From the NCBI RefSeq assembly GCF_037392515.1, contig NC_090280.1:27595118-27659117 (forward strand): a DNA stretch of 64,000 bases, given 5' to 3'. The position numbers were made by a program, and so were the translations under genes. Positions 56,001 through 64,000 of the stretch are shown piece by piece. The stretch is from Haliotis asinina. Its lineage: Eukaryota > Mollusca > Gastropoda > Lepetellida > Haliotidae. How positions within the stretch are numbered: the stretch's first letter is position 1; each line of letters opens with the position of its first letter. Below the pieces are notes generated by a model, which ran no database searches, had not been told where the DNA came from, and saw only the letters and a program-made list of their open reading frames with translations.

Positions 56001-59000
56001 CAGCCATCAAACCCACTCAGGTTCCAGTGGTCAATATGTAATGCAGGATAAGTGGGAGAAACTGATTATGATAAGAATATTACTTGTGTGAACCAGTGAT
56101 GTACTTGAGAGCACCGTTCTGTTCAAACTGCTCATCCAGCGCTATGTGCACCTGAAACAGGTAGAATACTGCAGGGTAAGTCCAGCTTAAGTCATATTCA
56201 TTCATAGATATCTTATTGCCTAACGATTAAAATATGCAATATTTCAACGTTTGTATAAATATTGTTATAAAATTAATATTAGTAAGAGCCATCAGAAGAT
56301 GACAAGTCCCCAAGTCCTACTTGATAGTTTTTTAGACACAGTCTGAATTGTTTCCATGGAAATTATGAAAAATATACAGTCAGGCCGCGTTAGTCCGGAC
56401 CCCGACAATCCGATTCCCGCGATATCCGAACGATAGCTAACTGTAACCAATCTTTTTTACTATGTAAACTCATTACCTGTTGATTCAGTAATCCGGTGCT
56501 TCACTCTCCGTATCCGAACGTTAATCAGCGGTAACAGATTAGCTAATTACACATAGTTTTGCTTCATTAATCCGGCGGTACATCAAAAAGGTTGGGATAA
56601 TCCCTTCACACCATGAGCCCCATTCAGTGGTAATTGTTAAGTGACACTTGCGAGTTGAAGATGTCGTTAGTTTGTGATTTTGATCAATTAGTAGGTCTCA
56701 CTTTTGGTTAGTTGGAGTAATACCTGTCATGCTTACTTCCTGTATAAAACACTGATCGTGTCAAAATGAGATCACCTGACGCTTGTCAGTCATAATGGAA
56801 AAGTCCCGCCCCTAGGCGTAAAAGATGTGAAATTACTGCCGCACAAAGAAAAAAAGAGAAAACCCTAAAGCCAACTTTGATCTTATGTGTAAACATTTTG
56901 GTCAAGAATTCGGACAGTCTATCGGCAAGAGCACAATTTCAGACATCGGATATGTTTTGTGATTGGTATGATTGTTTGACAGACAGATGCAATCACCTGG
57001 CTGACACGTGATCTCACTTCGTAACAATGCTGCTAGTCACAAGTTCGTTTCAGTAGTCCGTACGTTTCACTATCCGAACGTTTTTGATGAAAAACGGACG
57101 TGTTCGGATTAACGCGGCCTGACTGTATATGTCAAAATATCTGCAGATAGCAAAAGGAACATCTTCAAGATCTGTCCTTGACAAATGCTAAGTCTTGTAG
57201 AAAGACATTGAATGGTTTTCAAATTGTGCTCTGGAAACAAAATCCACCCTCAGAGTCAGGCACCTATCGCCAGCACACAAAGTCAGCCGCCTTGCTCCCT
57301 CATCCACCTCGACTTCCACAAAAATGAAAGTCGGACAGCTGGTAGTCTTTGTGTGAGACTTTGTGTGCTGGTGATTAGGTGCCTAACTCTGAGGGTGTGG
57401 GTTCAAATCCCGGATGGGACTCAACCAAAAAAGTGCTAGAATTTGTACTTTACTAAGAAAGTGAAATCCCAAATATGACGTAAGTTGCATTTGACCACTT
57501 TCTAAATAGTATCGTGTAATCATAGCTTTCGACCGTGGGAGCTGTGCCAATTTACACCTATCAGAGAGGTACACAAAGTACGCAGTCTAGACTACCAGCT
57601 GTCCGACTTTCATTTTTGTGGAAGTCTCAGTGGCTGAGTGTGATAGGTGGCTGATTTTGTGTGCTGGCAATTAGGTGCCTGACTCTGAGGCTGCGGGTTC
57701 AAATCCCGGATGGAACTCAACCAAAAAGTACTGGAATTTGTACTTTACTAAGAAAGTGAAATCCCAAATATGACATATGTTGCATGTAAATATTTAGATG
57801 ACAATGTGCTTTATTTAACATCTTCAGGGGGTTTATTTCATAAATTGTTTTAAAAAAATATTTGCAGGATCTTGGGGAATTAACCCTGCCCAGATTTTCC
57901 TGACTCTTTGTGACAATGTTCTTTGCCATGATGTTGTGGTTCTAATTATAGACAAGAAATAACATGAGGTTGTCTACAAAAAGAAGTTCAAGAATTATAT
58001 ATAATTCAATCAGTATTTTGTCATGGCAATCAGTTTGCATTAACTTCAGTAAACAGAATCATGCCTGGTATGAAACAAAGTAGATCGCAGGATGGTTGCT
58101 GCAAATTTTGGACAAAATATATTCATTACGTAATCTGTGTGATCATTGGTCAAAATCGTAGCGTAAGCAGTTTACTGCTCAATTCATTGGTCGATAATAG
58201 CACAGTATTGACAATGATTACACAATGAAATTTCTGTCTTGCAAGTATTAGTGGCCATATTGTCCATACAAGCAAGGGAGTTAAGCAGGTCATTGCAAGC
58301 AATAGGGGTAGCTGAGAGGAAGTGCCGCCTACCGTTAAATGCATCATGGGTTTTGTGCGTGTCCAGTATGAATAGTCCTGGTGCCTGTAACACAGCAGTT
58401 AGCTCCCTTTGAAGATAGCATGAACATACATATGTAAAAAATATAATACACTGAAATGTCAAAAAACCTTGTCACTCCCTTTTTGAAACTGGTAATCAGT
58501 TTAATTCAAACATGTATATAACATAATAATTGTCAGGAAGACTTAAAAATTGACATGTTTGATCACCAATACTTATAGATGACAACTGACTAGAATGACT
58601 ACAGGTGGTGTGACTGTGTGATCCAAAAGTCAATAGTGTGTATGGCCTCTTTGAGCATTGACAACAGAGTTATATTGTTTGTACAAGGAGTGGATGAGAC
58701 GGTTGATGAAGGCAATAAGAACTTGACTCAGTAATACACCTGAAAGAGTTGACAGCTGCAGTTGTCGTCCTTGGTCGTACATCATTGAGACTCCTCTGAA
58801 TCTCGTCCCACAAGTGTTCTATCGGGTGTAAGTCTGGACTGAGGGCCGGCCATTGAAGAGTTTGTATGCCATGTTGACAGAAAGTCTCTAGTTGCTATGG
58901 CAGTATGGGCACACGCATTGTCCTGCTGGAAGACATGGTTTCCATGACGACCCAAATGTGCCATGACAAAGGGTCTCAGCCCTTGATCAAATTGTAACAA

Positions 59001-61432
59001 TTTGCCTCTACCAGGACCAATATGGACTGAGAGCCATAGCACCCCACCACATCATTATGCTCGGACCTCCCCATGAGTCGCTTACCAGGACACAAACATC
59101 TAAAAAACACTTTTCGTGTCGTCGCCACTCTCACACTGAGACTGCCATCATCAAGACGCAATAACGACTTTCGTCGGAGGAGACTACAGATCACCATTCC
59201 TGGTGATGCCAATTCCGATGATGTAGGGCTCACTGGAGATGCGCATGATGATCGGACCCCAGTAAGGCCTTCAACATCTGATGTTTTTCTGCCTCAAACG
59301 CCTCCGCACCGTGTCAGCCCTGATTGGACTCTGGTGATTGCCTGTGGTTCTCCGTGCAGTTTCCATAGCCCTAGCAAAACGATTTGCAGGTGATGACGGA
59401 CAATCTCCCGATTTTGCCTTAACGTTGTCACAAGCGGTCCTTTTCTGCAAGGACAGTCTGCTGTGCTTAAAATGGCTTGGACTTGTTCGAACATGAAAAG
59501 AAAATTGATTTGCAACATGTCTTGCAGTCTGGCCAGAATTCAGTCTTCCTAAAGCTTTGTTCCTCTCTTCCCTTGATAGTCATGGCATATCGCTACTGTC
59601 GAACAGTGAATGATTCGATGCATGTTCGGTGGATCTGTTTATAGGGATGACATCTCGGGATGCACATGCATTTGCTTTCGCATGAACCTTGTCCCATCAT
59701 TACTTTAGTTACTACGTTTTAATGACATGTTTTATGTATCAAATACTGAATCTGAAACCAAATGTACTTGAACACTGGCTACGAACTAGGTCCAGCTAAC
59801 ATCAAAATGAAAGAATAATAAGATTGGTACACTGTTTCAATGATGGGGCCAGGAAGTGATGCACGTTGATGCCAACCAAGAACCATAATCCTGGGAATTG
59901 AAATGATCATCGTCAGATCCTGGCAATACCATGGTACACAGCTCTGCATGGCAAGTTGCACAGCAGACATAACAAGGCCATCTGAGGAGAAAACAGTGAT
60001 TGCCAGATGCTTATAACTTAATTATCATTCAGGTGAATAATTCTATTTATTTTATATTTTTCTCTGTAACTAGCAGTGGGACAGGACAGTGGTAAAAGTG
60101 CCTGTTTTTCCCAATGAAATCCCAGATCTGATCCCCCAGTGGGTGTAAAACTATACACACTCATTCAATCCATCATGTGATCCTTTTTCACGTTAAAAGT
60201 GTTTATGTTCTTCTTTCTGAATTCAAGATGGCAGAATTCCACTCACCAGGCGACAACTCCACCATGATGTGGGGGTTTAGCAAACAACTGATCGTGCCAG
60301 AATCGGACTGGAACTTCTTTCCCCGATGGGTCGAGCAACTGAGATGCAGGTACCTGTCCGCAGCAAGGATGAAACAGTCAGGCAGATTTATCAACATTCG
60401 AGATGATTTCACACCAACACAAAGTTTTGTATACACTTCTATATGGAAGATTAAGTCCAAATCAGGGAGGATGGCCATGTCCTGGAACAGCCAGTTATAC
60501 TGTCAAACTTACAATATGGGGAGGAAGACCATATCATGGAAAAGCTCTGTTATTATGTCATACTTAAACCGCTGAAGGGTCAAGGGCCAGATCATGGAAC
60601 AGCTGTGCTATAATAGCATACTTACAACCACTGAGGGGAGGAAGACCAGATCATGGAACAGCTGCGTCATCCGCCAGTGTCCAAGACAGTGCATGAGTAC
60701 CCGTGTAGGGTCTCCAGTTTGGTTGCTATGGTATTCATACAACAAGTCCATCCCAGGGTGTTTCTCATCCTTATTCTGGTGAACATAAAACAGAGGCTAT
60801 CACAGACATGAAAAGAAATGTGCCACAACAGCTCACAGCTTGAGGTGGTGTAATTATAAATTTAAATAATATGGTCAAGTTTGCAGATGTCACGGATGTT
60901 GTTCGGGAGACTGATTCACAATATAGGTCCTGTTTTGGAAAAAATATCTGCCCAATATTTCTCTTTCCCTTGTGGTCTTTCTTTTTGTAATTACTAAAAT
61001 CTTGCACTCTGCTGGAGAATCCATAATAGGTCTCTTATGTACAGACCTGCTCTCAGCTTGAGGTGCTGTCAATAGTTTGGCTGATGGGGTTGTCGTTGGC
61101 ACAAGTACAACAGATATGTACCCTATATACAGAAACATACCCTAAACGAGTGACAAGTCCACATTCTACAATCCCAAACCAAAACTGTATGTAGTTGTTC
61201 CCGTTCAACTGATTGTAAGTGGTGTTGTGCATGTACAACAATTCAGATCAAGACAACAGTTTAATGTAGAAGTCGGTGGTTGTGCTCTGCTCACAATGAA
61301 GTACTTGTAGTCATCCAGTATTCTGTCGCACTGTTCTGGTGAGAGAATCGGCACATTCAGAAGATAGCCATCTCTGTTGAACTGGGCAATTTGGTCGTCT
61401 GTCAAACGGAACTTGGACCAATCAGACTTGTT
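53040..61432 (-). CDS. Phytanoyl-CoA dioxygenase (PhyH) family protein, nine exons
   Basis: Fe(II)/2-oxoglutarate-dependent oxygenase. Exons in transcription order: 61432-61295, 60775-60626, 60353-60247, 58384-58333, 56151-56084, 55405-55339, 54630-54518, 54120-54021, 53099-53040. Phases agree at every junction and give 284 residues plus TAA, near family length. Landmarks: [35 protein letters not shown], the iron ligands in [10 protein letters not shown] (H and D), [20 protein letters not shown], the distal ligand region [12 protein letters not shown], and [12 protein letters not shown] with the 2-oxoglutarate-binding arginine. The first seen exon starts after an acceptor (TTGCAG) and needs an upstream exon with the start codon; the DIRS element from 61.6 kb on separates it from that region. 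The sequence resembles small PhyH proteins more than the peroxisomal PHYH enzyme; the substrate is unknown. Introns hold Tc1 and pogo relics. Confidence 0.94.
53515..53965 (+). repeat. Dispersed repeat family E, copy 2
   Basis: Within the last PhyH intron, on the opposite strand to the gene. It contains two successive ACACATAGATAGATCT/TGTACTGGTGCC modules where the 45.8-kb copy has one. Confidence 0.75.
54270..54420 (-). repeat. Family A SINE, sense to the PhyH gene
   Basis: Reverse-strand head GGGTAGCTTAGTGGTTAAAG, B box GGTTTGATTCCCCAC and tail GTGATATTTCTGGAATATTA. A second head fragment lies at 55230-55305. Confidence 0.8.
55935..56035 (-). repeat. Family C SINE head
   Basis: Reverse-strand GTTTTGAATCCCAGAAGGG B-box region and the long variable arm; it ends about 50 bp from a PhyH exon. 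Confidence 0.65.
56377..57125 (+). mobile_element. pogo/Tigger-type DNA transposon, internally deleted
   Basis: Termini CAGTCAGGCCGCGTTAGTCC and the inverted AACGCGGCCTGACTG, flanked by TA target duplications (56375-56376 and 57126-57127). A reading from 56794 retains a CENP-B-like N-terminal helix-turn-helix region ([28 protein letters not shown]) with stops and no DDE domain. It lies in a PhyH intron on the opposite strand. Confidence 0.85.
57248..57800. repeat. Fold-back composite of family C SINEs
   Basis: The left arm 57248-57347 and right arm 57589-57700 are reverse complements. Their inner 37 bp (CCACAAAAATGAAAGTCGGA and flanks) match exactly. A forward family C copy lies in the loop and another follows the right arm to 57800. 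Confidence 0.8.
58650..59640 (-). pseudogene. Tc1/mariner transposase relic 2
   Basis: Reverse-strand pieces in three frames: an N-terminal HTH ([17 protein letters not shown]), a middle piece, and a C-terminal piece with [19 protein letters not shown]. Several stops and frame changes make it dead, and the SPDL block is frameshifted. It is a different subfamily from the 14.6-kb copy and lies in a PhyH intron, in the gene's sense. Confidence 0.85.
60070..60170 (+). repeat. Family A SINE, internally deleted
   Basis: Head GTGGGACAGGACAGTGGTAA and B-box relic, then directly GGGTGTAAAACTATACACAC; the body is missing. Confidence 0.6.
60470..60700 (-). repeat. 62-bp tandem repeat duplicating a PhyH exon end and its donor
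   Basis: Four units. The first holds the true exon end ([11 protein letters not shown]) and its GTAAGT donor at 60625-60620. The next units repeat the exon end, with donor-like sites near 60563 and 60508. All lie on the intron side of the exon. Confidence 0.85.
61086..61123 (-). repeat. Single arm of the 16.75-kb hairpin repeat
   Basis: GGGGTTGTCGTTGGCACAAG and CAGATATGTACCC resemble arm one of the hairpin in URB2 intron 1. Confidence 0.5.
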
Positions 61433-61632
61433 CTGCAACGAGGAAACATATTCACCACACTTTAATGCGAATTTACTTGATTGATAAAGCTGTCAGCAGT
61501 TACACCAACACATCTTATGCATTGTCGTGAAAAAGTTGAACACCTATGGTGAGTGAGTGAGTGAGTATGGTTTTACAACATGTATAGGATTATTTCAGCA
61601 ATATCATTGGCAAAGACCACCAGAATTATTAA

Positions 61633-61981
61633 AATCTAAATATTTTAGATATTTAAATACATACCTTACCATAGGTCTTATGCATATTACCTCAAGCTTC
61701 GCTAGTAGAGATCAGACAGATGTTGATTTGCCATTCCCTGAATGGCTACCTCATTTATCTACGGATGTAGTCACAGAAATGACATGATCTCCCTACTCGT
61801 GTGAACGCGAGCCATCCAAAATTCACTTTTACTGGCAGCAGGAAAAAAGGTCCAAAGAGTCCAAAGTGGGGAGGAGCATTCAGCGTTGGGAGGGAGTCAC
61901 CACCCTATGGTAAGGTAAGTATTTAAGTATTTAGATTTTTATAAATTTTTAACTTACCTTACCATAGGTCTTATGCATATG
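61633..61981 (-). repeat. Terminal repeat region of the DIRS-like element
   Basis: ACCTTACCATAGGTCTTATG occurs as a direct repeat at about 61665 and 61957. The AT-rich flank of the first copy (AAATCTAAATATTTTAG) recurs inverted at 61908-61943. Such nested direct and inverted ends are typical of YR retrotransposons and mark the 3' end of the element. Confidence 0.65.
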
Positions 61982-62197
61982 GCTTCGACAGAGAGGACGG
62001 TGGTGTGGACTGAGGAGGACCTTCAACTCTTCAGCAGACAAAGCACATGCACAGGAGACCCGGGAGACCAAAGGCAAACGTCACAGTGCAAACCTGGAAA
62101 CAAGACAAAGGATAACCCAAGGGAACTCCAAAGAGAAACCGATGCACCCAGAGGGTGAGGTTAATCTTAAGACCAATGGTAAGAACAACATAATTAC

Positions 62198-62752
62198 CTA
62201 ATGGGCACAAGGCCGGGTGAGTTGCTGTGCAACCACCAACGGGCCAAAAGACTGAAGCCCCTCCATGTCCTCAACCGCCAAGTCCCTCAGGTAGTGTGAG
62301 GCAAAAACGGTGGTCGACTTCCAAAAACAACCCTCCATAATCTGTGGCACCGTACAGTTCCAGTGGAGGGCCATAGTGGACGCCAGAGCTCTAATTTCAT
62401 GGGGGTTGTTCGCCGACAGATGGGGAAGTTTCTTGGCATCATACGTCGCAAGGATAGTCGAACGAAGCCACAAGGCAATTGTGTTTCTGTTTACTTCCCC
62501 CTTGCAAGATGAAGAAAAGGGGATAAATAGCCTTTTCCAGGAACGTCTCTTCAAGGCAGACCTCTGGATATAACATCTAAGAGCCCTGACTGGACACAGG
62601 AACTCCTCCTCAGTATCATGTCGTCCCAGGATAGTCGATAAAGGCGGGATGGAAAACCGTCTGTCCGGTTGACCGGGAAGCTGATTCTTGGCAATGAAGT
62701 CCCACAGTAATCCTAAGTAGACTCGCTTGTTCAAAGCGCATTTGTGTGACAT
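62198..62752 (-). CDS. DIRS-like tyrosine recombinase
   Basis: About 184 residues. The catalytic set is visible: an arginine in CPVRALRCYIQ, H-x-x-R in NPHEIRALAS, and the tyrosine in FASHYLRDL. These enzymes integrate a circular cDNA without target duplication. The frame differs from the RNase H frame and overlaps it by 137 bp (62616-62752), an arrangement seen in DIRS elements. A frameshift after WFPDV is equally possible. The start shown is only the first ATG. Confidence 0.88.
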   Translation of the reverse strand: MSHKCALNKRVYLGLLWDFIAKNQLPGQPDRRFSIPPLSTILGRHDTEEEFLCPVRALRCYIQRSALKRRSWKRLFIPFSSSCKGEVNRNTIALWLRSTILATYDAKKLPHLSANNPHEIRALASTMALHWNCTVPQIMEGCFWKSTTVFASHYLRDLAVEDMEGLQSFGPLVVAQQLTRPCAH

Positions 62753-64000
62753 CGGGGAACCACAGTCTGGTTGGCCACCAAGGCACGACCAAAAGCAGTC
62801 TCAGGTTCTGTGTCTGCTTGATCTTGCCGATCACTTCCGGGAGAAGAACAGGTGGTGGAAAAGCGTACGCGTCTAGACCTTCCCACAACAGGGATAGTGC
62901 GTCGACTGCCCAAGCCTGCGGATCCGGTACGGGAGACACGTAAGATGGCAACTGGTGGTTGCAGCTGGTGGTGAAGAGGTCTACCAGGGGTCTCCCGTGG
63001 AGAAGGCAAATCTGACGAAACACGTCTGGATGAAGCATCCATTCCGTCTGAGAAGGTCTGCCTGGACGCAACAACGCGTCTGCCAGTATATTCTTGCAGT
63101 CGGGTATGTGCCGTACCGCGACTGTGATCCCGTTGCTGTCTAGAAGGTCTGCTAACAAGAACATCTGGTCTAGGAGTTGCTTGGACCTGGTCGTGCCCTG
63201 GTTCCGGATAACCCAAACGACTGTGGAATTGTCCGACACCACCGGAAGCTTGGTATTGGACTGGATCGGTAGCCAGTGGCGTACTGCTAGAATAACAGCT
63301 TGCATCTCCAAGTTGTTGATGTGCCATAACTTTTCGGAGTCGGACCTCAGCCCTGAGGTCGTCCGGACGACCAGGTGGGCGCCCCACCCTAGCAGGGACG
63401 CGTCTACGAACAACTCGTGGTCGTGACTGAAGTCTTTCAAACAGATGCCGGCACAGACATTTGATTCTACCATCCACCTCCGAAGATACTGATGTAGATG
63501 TGGAGGTAGAAGGAACTGTGTTCATCTGGACGAGTGGTAACAGAAACCTCTGTAACGGCCGCAGCATAAGGCGCCCCCTGAGAGTAATATCTTGCGCCCA
63601 CGTCAAAAGACCCAACAGAGACTGCCACTCTCTGAGGGTCATGGGTTGAGAGAGACCTCGATCTGCAAACACCAGTATCTTCCGACACCGATCTGGAGGG
63701 ACCCTGACAAGATTGTCCTTCGTTAGAAGCAATCCCCCGATGAAGGTCAGCTCTTGCATTGGTTCCAGATGTGACTTGTCGGTGTTGACAATCCAACCCA
63801 GTTGATGTAACAGGTGGGTGGAGAAATCCAACTGTTTGCGTAGCAGTTGAGGACTGCAGTGGTTGAGAAGACAGTTGTCTATGAATGGATCGAAATCCAC
63901 TCCCCTGAGATGTAGAGACCTGGTAACCGGCAGCGTGATCCGTGTGAAAAGCCACGGGGCCGTAGAAATTCCAAAAGGAAGCACCCTCCACTGGTAATGC
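62616..64000 (-). pseudogene. DIRS-like reverse transcriptase and RNase H, partial
   Basis: Entering from the right edge in one frame: RT motif B (LPFGISTAPWLF), then motif C as FIDN where an active enzyme has Y-x-D-D, so the second aspartate is lost. RT thumb sequence continues to about 63480, where the reading must shift frame. RNase H follows with its four acids in place (ELFVDASLLGWG, NNLEMQAVI, VVSDNST, ILADALL). A domain typical of DIRS follows (VPWWPTRLWFP). The gag and RT 5' part lie beyond 64000. The combined changes mean this copy cannot copy itself. Confidence 0.87.

Overview
The window is animal nuclear DNA with intron-split genes, dense SINEs, minisatellites and degraded transposons. 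Two SINE families share a tail ending in runs of ACTC, a pattern I know from abalone (Haliotis), so a vetigastropod mollusc is the likely source. That attribution is recognition from memory, not a search. Three protein-coding genes are supported.

Positions 1-2457 (+) hold the last four exons of an SLC16 monocarboxylate-transporter-like gene. About 13.7 kb of gene-poor DNA follows, with SINEs, a 33-bp minisatellite (12.2-12.6 kb) and a decayed Tc1/mariner transposase (14.6-15.5 kb). From 16166 to 50549 (+) lies what looks like a complete URB2 gene (unhealthy ribosome biogenesis protein 2), rebuilt here as 30 coding exons and about 1,549 residues, close to the length of vertebrate URB2. From 61432 down to 53040 (-) is a phytanoyl-CoA dioxygenase (PhyH) family gene of nine visible exons. 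From about 61.6 kb to the window end (-) is the 3' half of a DIRS-like tyrosine-recombinase retrotransposon.

The most interesting content is inside the URB2 introns: thirteen C/D-box snoRNA-like units, all in the sense orientation and none outside the gene. They have RTGATGA-like C boxes, CTGA D boxes and CCCA/TGGG terminal stems. The only well-conserved guide lies upstream of box D and is complementary to the 5' domain of 18S rRNA (CTCATTARATCAG), the target of vertebrate SNORD57 (18S A99). Two guide registers exist, offset by 4 nt, so the second class should address a residue 4 nt further 3'. A ribosome-biogenesis gene therefore appears to host an expanded, diversifying SNORD57-type array.

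A second theme is tandem duplication of exon ends: 85-bp units copying URB2 exon 5 with its 5' splice site, 85-bp units copying the URB2 C-terminal coding sequence with its stop codon, and about 62-bp units copying a PhyH exon end with its donor. URB2 intron 6 carries a 2.6-kb mobile element with inverted ends, whose reading frame contains about 20 copies of a 32-bp repeat open in all three frames. Other mobile material includes a pogo/Tigger-derived element, a second Tc1 relic, palindromic MITEs and several long hairpins.
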